Source: DASVXQ01 sp046727955 (GTDB lineage: Bacteria > Actinomycetota > CALGFH01). Taken from it: DNA of 11,931 nt. The stretch lies in NCBI GenBank assembly GCA_046727955.1, contig JBKPDO010000312.1, positions 1 through 11,931 of the forward strand, in the 5' to 3' direction. Below, piece by piece: positions 6,366 to 11,931 of this stretch (its first letter is position 1; each line of letters opens with the position of its first letter). Made by a program: the position numbers and the translations under genes. Below the pieces are notes generated by a model that searched no databases, was not told the origin of the DNA, and was given only the letters and a program-made list of their open reading frames with translations.

Positions 6366-6641
6366 GTGGTGGTCTACCTGGGGATACCCGATGGCGCGAC
6401 GCGAGATTCCACCCAGATGCAACCTTTGGGTGATGCCTACCCCGCGGGCGGACCGGGCTGGAGCGGTGCTGGCAGGAGCTGGCGGCGGCTGGTCGCGCCG
6501 CTGGACTACAGCAAGCCGGGGCGGATCCCCGCGCGGCAGTCGTACGTCGTCCGTCCCGCCGTCGGCGCCGACGGCGGGCTCACCCAGGTGCAGGGCTTGT
6601 TCGCCGCCCCCTTCGCCACCAGCTACCAGCCGGCAAGCTGA
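6366..6641 (+). pseudogene. 3' remnant of an unrecognised gene (possibly a small hypothetical protein)
   Basis: The frame ending at TGA 6639-6641 is protein-like only in its last ~55 codons (from about 6477). Nearly every codon there ends in G or C, and the text reads SWRRLVAPLDYSKPGR, ARQSYVVRPAVGADGG and VQGLFAAPFATSYQPA. Before that, third positions become mixed (ATA, GAT, CGA, CAA, CCT, GGT), as in non-coding DNA. GTG 6366 is 13 bases after GGGAGG (6347-6352), a stretched spacing; ATG 6417 has no ribosome binding site. A perfect 12-bp hairpin starts 12 bases after the stop, as expected for the true end of a gene. I read this as the C-terminal scrap of a lost gene that kept its terminator; a genuine 91- or 74-residue protein cannot be excluded. 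I recognise no family. Confidence 0.4.
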
Positions 6642-6652
6642 CCGCCCCACGA

Positions 6653-6683
6653 GTCCGCGACCCCGTCGAATGGGGTCGCGGAC
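6653..6683 (+). terminator. Perfect 12-bp hairpin
   Basis: GTCCGCGACCCC (6653-6664) pairs perfectly with GGGGTCGCGGAC (6672-6683) around a 7-base loop, just after the stop at 6641. No T run follows. It most likely ends transcription from the region to its left and insulates the propeller gene. Confidence 0.7.
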
Positions 6684-6727
6684 CCCAAGGAGCCCAAAGC
6701 GTCCCTGAAATAAGGAAGTAAGTCGAT

Positions 6728-6745
6728 CTCGGAGCACCCTCCGAG
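6728..6745 (+). promoter_or_regulatory. 7-bp hairpin in the propeller gene's upstream region
   Basis: CTCGGAG (6728-6734) pairs with CTCCGAG (6739-6745) around CACC. It lies about 85 bases before the ATG at 6831 and 23 bases before a second perfect hairpin. An operator or a leader-RNA fold are both possible. Confidence 0.35.
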
Positions 6746-6768
6746 TCAAGCCCGCCGCGGTCCCTCCT

Positions 6769-6793
6769 GTACACGCCCCGGCAAGGCGTGTAC
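6769..6793 (+). promoter_or_regulatory. 9-bp hairpin/operator-like palindrome before the propeller gene
   Basis: GTACACGCC (6769-6777) and GGCGTGTAC (6785-6793) are perfect reverse complements with a 7-base spacer, ending 37 bases before the start codon and 24 before the AGGAGG at 6818-6823. A 25-bp palindrome at this distance suits a repressor or activator binding site; as RNA it would form a stable leader stem. Confidence 0.45.
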
Positions 6794-6830
6794 CCTTCGG
6801 CCGCTCTGTCGACGAACAGGAGGCATCCGC

Positions 6831-8234
6831 ATGCGCCGTAGCATGGCCGTCTCCATACTCTTTGTCGCAGCGATGGTCGCCTCCGTGGTGGCGTCGGTTC
6901 CTGCCACGGCAACGCCGACAAACGTCGACGTAAGCCGGCGGCACCTGAACGAGTCCGAGGAGGCCATCGCAGTCAATCCGACGAACCCGAACAACATCGT
7001 CGTCTTCACCAACGTGTTCCGCAGGGAGGCCGGTCTCACGGCCGGGATGTTCCTGGGCGTCTCCTTCGACGGCGGCCAGACCTGGAAGAGGAGCCTCGTC
7101 GGGACCAACGACAACCTCGGCGACGCGTGTTGCGACCCGACTCTCTCCTTTGACCAGTACGGCAACCTGTTCATGTCCTACCTGTACGTGGTCGAGAACG
7201 TCGTGCCGGTCGCACTGAGCACCGACGGCGGTCTCTCCTTCCACCTGATCGCCAACATCGGGGCGGAGGGGAGTGCCTTGGCCAGCCGCTCCGGGACCGA
7301 CGACCGCGGGCTCTTCCGGTTCGTGGACCAGCCGACCATCATCAGCGGCGAGAACTCGGCATGGGTGGTCTTCAACGCCGGCGGGCCGATGGTGGCGAGC
7401 GGCGCGCCGGTCACGGGCCTCGGGCAGGTAGGGAGCTTCTCCCCGGTCGAGGTCGTGCCGGGCAGCAACAACTGCACCTACGGCGACGTGGCGATCGGCC
7501 CCTCGGGGCAGGTCATGAACGTCTGCACCCTCACCGAGACCGGGCAGGGCGGCGGCAAGCTCTTCGTCAGCGTGGACCCCGACGGGCTCGGCCCGGCCGG
7601 GTTCGGCAAGCGCGTCTTCGTGACCGACACCCACGTCGGCGGGTTCGACTTCATCGCGCCGCAGCCTGACCGCTCGGTGGACGCCGAGCCCGGGCTCGCG
7701 TGGGACCGGACCGGCGGGCTGAACACCGGCCGCGTGAACCTGGTCTACACGCGCGAGGTCAAGAACGAAAGCGACGACACCGACATCGAGGTCCGCCACT
7801 CCGACGACAACGGCGCGACCTGGAGCGGTCCGGTGCGCGTGAACGACGACGCCACGGCCAACAGCCAGTTCATGCCGAAGATCTCGCTGGACCCGACCAC
7901 CGGCAACCTCGCCGTGACCTGGTACGACTCCCGGCGGGACCTCGGCACCGGGGGGCCTGGTGATACCAACGGCGTGCCAAACGACGACGCACAGTTCTGG
8001 GGAGCGTTCAGCACCGACGGTGGCCGCACCTTCACTCCGAACATCCAGATCAGCGCGGGGACCTCGAATGCCCCTGACTCGGGGAACAGCATCGACTTCG
8101 GCGACTTCTCGGGGCTGTCGTTCTTCGGCGGGATCGCCCATCCAGCCTGGTCCGACAACTCCAACAGCACGGGGACCAACCCGGATGGGGCCCTCCACCA
8201 GCTCGACATCTACACGGCAGCCGTCCACATCTGA
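6831..8234 (+). CDS. Secreted sialidase-like beta-propeller protein with Asp-box repeats
   Basis: A signal peptide is clear: MRRS, a hydrophobic stretch to about residue 23, and a probable cleavage near 27 (PATATPT). The mature part carries four Asp-box (BNR) motifs of the S-x-D-x-G-x-T-W/F type: SFDGGQTW 78-85, STDGGLSF 130-137, SDDNGATW 324-331 and STDGGRTF 394-401. These mark the turns of a six-bladed sialidase-type propeller. EEAIAVNPTNPNNIVV at 43-58 and DACCDPTLSFDQYGN at 98-112 are typical of bacterial sialidase-superfamily exported proteins; C215 and C232 may pair outside the cell. I do not see a convincing sialidase arginine triad, so glycosidase activity is uncertain; many relatives are only binding or structural propellers. 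AGGAGG at 6818-6823 is well placed for ATG 6831. The gene looks monocistronic, and its leader holds two perfect hairpins. At 467 residues it seems complete. Confidence 0.85.
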   Translation: MRRSMAVSILFVAAMVASVVASVPATATPTNVDVSRRHLNESEEAIAVNPTNPNNIVVFTNVFRREAGLTAGMFLGVSFDGGQTWKRSLVGTNDNLGDACCDPTLSFDQYGNLFMSYLYVVENVVPVALSTDGGLSFHLIANIGAEGSALASRSGTDDRGLFRFVDQPTIISGENSAWVVFNAGGPMVASGAPVTGLGQVGSFSPVEVVPGSNNCTYGDVAIGPSGQVMNVCTLTETGQGGGKLFVSVDPDGLGPAGFGKRVFVTDTHVGGFDFIAPQPDRSVDAEPGLAWDRTGGLNTGRVNLVYTREVKNESDDTDIEVRHSDDNGATWSGPVRVNDDATANSQFMPKISLDPTTGNLAVTWYDSRRDLGTGGPGDTNGVPNDDAQFWGAFSTDGGRTFTPNIQISAGTSNAPDSGNSIDFGDFSGLSFFGGIAHPAWSDNSNSTGTNPDGALHQLDIYTAAVHI

Positions 8235-8319
8235 CCAAGGGGCCGGCCCGGCTGAAGGGCGGCGGCACAGCCACTGGCTGGCCCCCGCGGCTGGTCAGAA
8301 CTTGAATCGGGCGGACAAG

Positions 8320-9177
8320 CTATCCAAGGAAGTCGACGAGCAGTTCGCTGAGGCGCTCGGGGGCGTGGACGGGCACCCAGTGATCGACGCCGTCCAGCCG
8401 CTCGTAGCGCCAGGGTCCGGTGACGAACCGCTGCGAGCCGGTCATCTGCGCCTCCGTGAGGGCAAAGTCGTCGCTGGACCACACGCCCATCGTGGGGCAG
8501 GCCACGGGCGGGACGGAGTTCCGGCTCGGGTCGCCGGCGACGAAGGTCGCCGGGTCGATGTTGGCCCGGTACCAGTTCAGCCCGGCCACCAGTGCGCCCG
8601 GACGGGACAGGTCGGCGACCTGCCGGTCGGCGTCGGGATCCTCGCCGGGCCGGACGTCGTTCCAGGCCCAGCGGCGAAAGAACGCCCAGTCGTGTTCGGG
8701 CAGCACCCGCTCGGCCACACCCGGGAACAGAAACCACAGGATGTACCAGGACAGCTGCCGCTGGGCTAGCCCGGCGCCAGCACCGGCCAGGGGATGGCCG
8801 ACCGACACCACGACCAGCCTGCTCACCCGGTCGGGCACAAACCTGGCCACCGCCCAGGCCAGCGCCGCGCCCCAGTCGTGCCCGACGACGGCAGCCTGCT
8901 CCACGCCCTCGGCGTCGAGCAGGCCCACGACATCGGCGACCAGCATGCGCAACTTGTAGTCGACGACCTGGGTCGGCCGGTCCGTCTTCCCGAAGCCGCG
9001 CAGGTCGGGCGCGATCACCCGGTGGCCGGCCGCTGCTAGGGCGGGGAGCTGGTGCCGCCACAGCCGCCAGGAGTCGGGGAAGCCGTGCAGCAGCAGCACC
9101 GGCGGCCCGGACCCCGCCTCGGCCACGTTGAAGCTCAGCCCGTTGGCCCCAAGCGTCCGCTCCATCACCGAGGACAT
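8320..9177 (-). CDS. Alpha/beta hydrolase, epoxide hydrolase-like
   Basis: The 285-residue protein has the whole alpha/beta hydrolase signature of the epoxide hydrolase/haloalkane dehalogenase branch: oxyanion motif HGFP at 31-34, DLRGFGKTDRP at 58-68, nucleophile elbow VVGHDWGAALAW at 97-108 with Asp101 as nucleophile, an aromatic cap domain (about 130-215), acid candidate D236 or D237 in VWSSDDFAL, and H266 in GVDHWVPVHAPERL. An Asp nucleophile points to epoxide or C-halogen cleavage through an ester intermediate. Y145 and Y203 in the cap are candidates for the two ring-opening tyrosines, which favours epoxide hydrolase. ATG at 9177 is chosen because GAGGAGG (9193-9187) lies 9 bases upstream; the frame stays open to 9441, but that extension is low-quality text. 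It converges on the propeller gene and diverges from the DUF302 gene. The substrate cannot be inferred. Confidence 0.87.
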   Translation of the reverse strand: MSSVMERTLGANGLSFNVAEAGSGPPVLLLHGFPDSWRLWRHQLPALAAAGHRVIAPDLRGFGKTDRPTQVVDYKLRMLVADVVGLLDAEGVEQAAVVGHDWGAALAWAVARFVPDRVSRLVVVSVGHPLAGAGAGLAQRQLSWYILWFLFPGVAERVLPEHDWAFFRRWAWNDVRPGEDPDADRQVADLSRPGALVAGLNWYRANIDPATFVAGDPSRNSVPPVACPTMGVWSSDDFALTEAQMTGSQRFVTGPWRYERLDGVDHWVPVHAPERLSELLVDFLG

Positions 9178-9444
9178 GGCCCTCGACCTCCTCTCAGCCC
9201 GGCCTGTAGGGTCGTCAGGGCACGTGGTGCCCCGCCTCCTCGCCCACGCTGGCCAGCCAGCGCAACCGCCGCCTGCCGCGAGTCCCGCCAACCTGTTCGG
9301 CATCGCCTTCGGGCTCGCCGGGCTGGGCAAGCGTGCCACGCCCTGGCCAGCGCTACCTGAGCGATGATGCCAGGAACAACTCGCCGGACCCCGACAGCAC
9401 GCGGAAGCCGAAGTCCCGCCAAGCACACCAGAGGAGACCAAGCG

Positions 9445-9849
9445 ATGACAGAAGACAGGCCCTGGAATGAGCCTGACGTCGTTACCAAGCTCAGCCCGCG
9501 GTCGGTTGCCGACACCGTCTCGCGTCTGACTGACCTGATTCGCGCAAAGGGGATGAAGCTGTTCGCCGTGATCGATCAGCGCGCCGAAGCGCGCGAGGCC
9601 GGACTTGAGCTGCGTGAAACCACGCTGGTGATCTTCGGCAGCCCGGCGGCAGGCACACCGGTGATGGCGGCATCACCGCTGGCAGCACTCGACCTGCCGC
9701 TCAAGGTGCTGGTATGGGCTGACGCGGGGCAGGCGAAGGTCTCCTACTATGCGCCGGCCTCACTGGCCGCCCGTCACCATCTCAGTGCCGAGCTGGCAGC
9801 GAAGCTGGCCGGCGTCGATCCGCTCACTGACGCGCTCATCGCTCCGTAA
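9445..9849 (+). CDS. DUF302 domain protein
   Basis: The 134-residue product is a single DUF302 domain. An N-terminal strand is followed by SVADTVSRLTDLIRAKGMKL and FAVIDQRAEAREAGLELR, then TTLVIFGSPAAGTPVMAAS, PLAALDLPLKVLVWADAGQA and KVSYYAPASLAARH. This is the common DUF302 order, with the FG-P/A-GTPVM centre and the DLPLKVLV strand. The fold is a small alpha/beta sandwich of unknown biochemical role, seen alone or joined to thioredoxin-like or redox domains. No signal peptide or membrane helix is present, so it is probably cytoplasmic. ATG 9445 follows GAGGAGA (9431-9437) at 7-8 bases; the upstream open frame to 9364 is not protein-like. It is divergent from the epoxide-hydrolase-like gene and ends 41 bases from the oppositely oriented hydrolase; no obvious terminator lies between. 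Confidence 0.85.
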   Translation: MTEDRPWNEPDVVTKLSPRSVADTVSRLTDLIRAKGMKLFAVIDQRAEAREAGLELRETTLVIFGSPAAGTPVMAASPLAALDLPLKVLVWADAGQAKVSYYAPASLAARHHLSAELAAKLAGVDPLTDALIAP

Positions 9850-9890
9850 CGCGGCGGGCGATGTAGGCAAAACCAGAGATCCAGGCGCGC

Positions 9891-11108
9891 TCAGGGAGCG
9901 GCGGACGAGCCGAGCACGCTCCCTACGAACACCTGCACGGCGGCGTCGTAGCGGGCCGGATCCAGGTTCCACGAGTCCAGGTGGTCGGCGCCGCGCACGC
10001 GGATATAGGTCACGCTGCGGGCGACCCTGGCCAACTCGTCGCTGGTCGCAGGGGGCACCATGGCGTCCGCGGTCCCCTGGAACAGCAGAATGGGCGCGTG
10101 GATCTTCGTCGCGCCCTTGAGGTAGTCCAGCGAGGTCCAATCCACGCCGTAGCGCCACCCGGCGACCCACTTGGCCACGTCGGTGAGCGACTGGGGAAGG
10201 GGAAGCCCCACCAGCGGCAGCTGCTGCTTTGCCGCGCCGAAATCCACCGTCCGGCTGAAGTCCATCATCGGGGAGTCGAGGATGACTCCTGACACCCGTG
10301 CCGCCAGTGGCGAGCGCTCCATGAAGTTCGCCGCGATCCCGCCGCCCATGCTGTAGCCGACCAGCACCACGCGCCGGGCGCCGTGCGAGAGCGCGTACCC
10401 GACGGCGGCGGCAAGGTCCCGCCATTCCGTCTGCCCGTACCGGAGCATCCCGCTTGGGTCCTCGGGCGCTCCGGCGTCATTCCGGTAAGAGATCACCAGC
10501 ACCGGCAGGCCGAGCCGATGCAGGGCCGGAACGATCTTGATCGTGTCCAGCCGGTCCATCGAGTTGCCGTGGACCAGGATTGCCCAGGTCTGGCGTTGCC
10601 CGGGAATGAGCCACGCCGGGTAGGACCCCAGTGGCCCCTGATAGGAGACGTCGTGGACGGGGATCCCAAGGCCGAGATGCGGATCGTTCGGGAACGCCTT
10701 GTTGTCCAGCGCCACCCTGGTCCCCGCCGCCAGTGGTGCCCCCGTCACCTGGCGAAAGTCCCGCGTCACCGTTTCGTTGCCGCGGGCCACGATCCTCGTC
10801 ACCTGCCCGTAGCCTGTCGGCCACTGGATGCCCCACACGCCCGGTGTGAGGAGCTGGCCCGGATCGGTTGGGACGCGCAGGGTGACGGTCCCCGGTGTCA
10901 CGGCCGTCACGCTGAGGTCGTAGGTGGGCTTCGCGGCGCGTTTCTCGGCGCCACTCAGTGCCCGCTGATAGAGGCGACCCGAGAAGTACCATCCGCCGCC
11001 CAGGTAGAACACGGCGGCCAGCGGCACGACCGACGCAAGCGCCACGATCGGCCATCGCCGCCACGGCCGGTGCCGGCTGGCTTGTGTGGTGCCCGCTGAC
11101 TGATCCAT
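9891..11108 (-). CDS. Membrane-anchored serine alpha/beta hydrolase
   Basis: The 405-residue protein starts with a short basic tail and one hydrophobic helix (about 20-42, PIVALASVVPLAAVFYLGGG), with no clear cleavage site. It is therefore probably anchored with the enzyme part outside. Residues about 60-165 form a beta-rich domain unlike the core. The hydrolase part has HGNS (180-183) for the oxyanion hole, VVLVGYSMGGGIAANF with nucleophile S253, acid D348 in FQGTADAMVPP and H376 in RGADHLDSWN, a complete Ser-Asp-His triad. The ISYRNDAGAPEDPSG and RYGQTEWRDLAAAV stretches and overall shape recall the BAAT/acyl-CoA-thioesterase and FrsA/ABHD13-like serine hydrolases. The start at 11108 follows GAGG by six bases (GAGGTGGAGG then ATG). 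The frame is open to 11189, but that part runs into the divergent kdpD promoter region. Substrate unknown; an esterase or peptidase role is possible. Confidence 0.85.
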   Translation of the reverse strand: MDQSAGTTQASRHRPWRRWPIVALASVVPLAAVFYLGGGWYFSGRLYQRALSGAEKRAAKPTYDLSVTAVTPGTVTLRVPTDPGQLLTPGVWGIQWPTGYGQVTRIVARGNETVTRDFRQVTGAPLAAGTRVALDNKAFPNDPHLGLGIPVHDVSYQGPLGSYPAWLIPGQRQTWAILVHGNSMDRLDTIKIVPALHRLGLPVLVISYRNDAGAPEDPSGMLRYGQTEWRDLAAAVGYALSHGARRVVLVGYSMGGGIAANFMERSPLAARVSGVILDSPMMDFSRTVDFGAAKQQLPLVGLPLPQSLTDVAKWVAGWRYGVDWTSLDYLKGATKIHAPILLFQGTADAMVPPATSDELARVARSVTYIRVRGADHLDSWNLDPARYDAAVQVFVGSVLGSSAAP

Positions 11109-11230
11109 CCTCCACCTCGTCCTCGTCTTGCCTACCTGAAGCGATGATTGGCTTGTCCGCGCAGCCGGTCCATGGGGATTTGGACTCAATTGCCGGCAGC
11201 GAACTACCCAGGCGATTGCGACCAGTCAGG

Positions 11231-11251
11231 GCGACCGTGAGCGGCGGTCGC
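11231..11251. promoter_or_regulatory. Inverted repeat in the divergent kdpD/hydrolase promoter region
   Basis: GCGACCG (11231-11237) pairs with CGGTCGC (11245-11251) across 7 bases, and a further GCGACC lies at 11218-11223. It falls in the 166-base region between two divergent starts, 23 bases before the kdpD ATG, so it may bind a regulator acting on one or both genes. Confidence 0.35.
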
Positions 11252-11274
11252 TTGCCGGGTAGCACAATGGGCAC

Positions 11275-11931
11275 ATGTTGGAGAGTGTGGAGCCGATCGG
11301 GGGCGCGGTCGCCTCCAAGTCGGTGGAAGCCCTGGCGGGCCGGACGATCCCGCAGCCCGTCCTCGATACGGTCTGGACCCAAGCGGAGGCCCAGGCGCGC
11401 AAGCAGGCGCGGCTCAGTGTGTACCTGGGGGCCGCCCCCGGAGTGGGCAAGACGTACGCCATGCTCGGGGAGGGACAGCGTGCCAAGGCCAGGGGCACCG
11501 ACGTGGTTGTCGGCGTCGTCCAGACCTATGGGCGTCCCCGGACGACCGAGATGCTGAAGGGCCTCGAGGTCATCCCGCCCCGCATCCTCACCTACCAGGG
11601 CGTGCCCTTCGAGGAGCTGGATGTCCAGGCGCTCATCGAGCGCCGCCCGGAGCGGGCGCTGATCGACGAGCTCGCGCACACCAATATCCCTGGGAGCCGG
11701 CGAGCCAAGCGCTGGGAGGACGTGCTGGACGTCCTGGCGGCGGGCATCGCGGTCATCACGACCGTGAACGTGCAGCATCTGGCCAGCCTCAACGATCTCG
11801 TTGCCAGGATCACCGGCACCCGGCAGCAGGAAACCGTCCCGGACTGGGTGCTCGACCTTGCCGACCAGGTGGAGCTGGTGGACATGTCGCCGTACGCCCT
11901 GCAGCGACGGATGGTGCACGGCAACGTCTAC
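11275..11931 (+). CDS. kdpD: KdpD sensor, N-terminal part (3' partial)
   Basis: The frame runs open to the window edge (219 codons) and encodes the KdpD N-terminal sensor domain: SVYLGAAPGVGKTYAML, with the Walker A GAAPGVGKT at 52-60; VVVGVVQTYGRPRTTEML; and the Walker-B-like LIDELAHTNIPGSRRAKRW with D131. TTVNVQHLASLNDLV and the VPDWVLDLADQVELVD block follow. In bacteria KdpD is the membrane histidine kinase that, with KdpE, controls the Kdp K+ transport ATPase in response to low K+ and, in some, c-di-AMP. The USP-like, transmembrane and kinase parts would lie beyond the window, so a full kinase cannot be confirmed. ATG 11275 has no good ribosome binding site; a CACAAT at 11263-11268 would fit a leaderless transcript. 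GTG 11287 is an alternative. No kdpFABC lies upstream, where the neighbour is a divergent hydrolase. Confidence 0.88.
   Translation, partial: MLESVEPIGGAVASKSVEALAGRTIPQPVLDTVWTQAEAQARKQARLSVYLGAAPGVGKTYAMLGEGQRAKARGTDVVVGVVQTYGRPRTTEMLKGLEVIPPRILTYQGVPFEELDVQALIERRPERALIDELAHTNIPGSRRAKRWEDVLDVLAAGIAVITTVNVQHLASLNDLVARITGTRQQETVPDWVLDLADQVELVDMSPYALQRRMVHGNVY

Noticed and set aside
6327..8228. A 633-residue minus-strand open frame
   Set aside because: It mirrors the secreted propeller gene, whose signal peptide, Asp boxes and ribosome binding site are all on the plus strand. The minus translation is Val/Asp/Arg/Gly-rich with no recognisable domain.
9178..9441. 88-codon N-terminal extension of the epoxide-hydrolase-like gene
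   Set aside because: The extension is low-complexity and would overlap the divergent DUF302 promoter region. ATG 9177 has GAGGAGG nine bases upstream and gives the standard family length.
10477..11919. A 480-residue minus-strand open frame crossing the right end
   Set aside because: It crosses the antisense of kdpD, the divergent intergenic region and an alternative frame of the hydrolase. KdpD motifs on the plus strand are unmistakable.
1..11931. CRISPR arrays, tRNA or rRNA genes, insertion sequences
   Set aside because: I saw no regularly spaced repeats, no cloverleaf or rRNA-like stretch, and no transposase motif or paired terminal repeats. Tandem repeats present are only two or three short units.

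Overview
The window is high-GC DNA with strongly G/C-ending codons, GTG as well as ATG starts, and purine-rich ribosome binding sites. A C-terminal fragment of the actinobacterial CU044_5270 family, a long LuxR/MalT-type ATPase regulator and an N-terminal KdpD all fit an actinomycete or a close relative. The sequence alone does not resolve the genus. The layout is that of an accessory or loosely organised chromosomal stretch: short unrelated units in both directions, several GC-rich hairpins at gene ends, and two or three gene remnants.

Left part (1-2000). The window opens on the last 51 codons of a probable S15/X-Pro dipeptidyl-peptidase-like hydrolase, closed by a perfect 11-bp hairpin. A poorly coding stretch follows, with a small coding-like minus-strand ORF. 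Next is a CU044_5270-family gene that keeps only its C-terminal half, again followed by a hairpin. Then comes a complete type II toxin-antitoxin pair: a Phd/YefM-like antitoxin and a PIN-domain VapC toxin, overlapping by ATGA. Two 11-nt palindromes one helical turn apart sit before it and look like the autoregulatory operator.

Middle (2000-8240). After 0.4 kb of gene-free DNA with a 12-bp tandem repeat comes an SDR-fold protein that lacks the catalytic Tyr and Lys of classical SDRs. A 14-pair hairpin with one mismatch separates it from a 920-residue STAND ATPase/LuxR regulator of the MalT type. Downstream lies the 3' end of an unrecognised gene, closed by a perfect 12-bp hairpin. Two more perfect hairpins then occupy the leader of a secreted sialidase-like beta-propeller protein with four Asp boxes.

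Right part (8240-11931). An epoxide-hydrolase-like alpha/beta hydrolase (minus) is divergent from a DUF302 protein (plus). DUF302 converges on a membrane-anchored serine alpha/beta hydrolase (minus), and that gene is divergent from kdpD, whose N-terminal 219 codons run off the right edge.

The only clear functional pair is the toxin-antitoxin module. Nothing here assembles into a recognisable new multi-gene system. The observations most worth following are the twin-palindrome operator, the SDR without its catalytic pair, the truncated fragments with intact terminators, and the stacked hairpins before the propeller gene.
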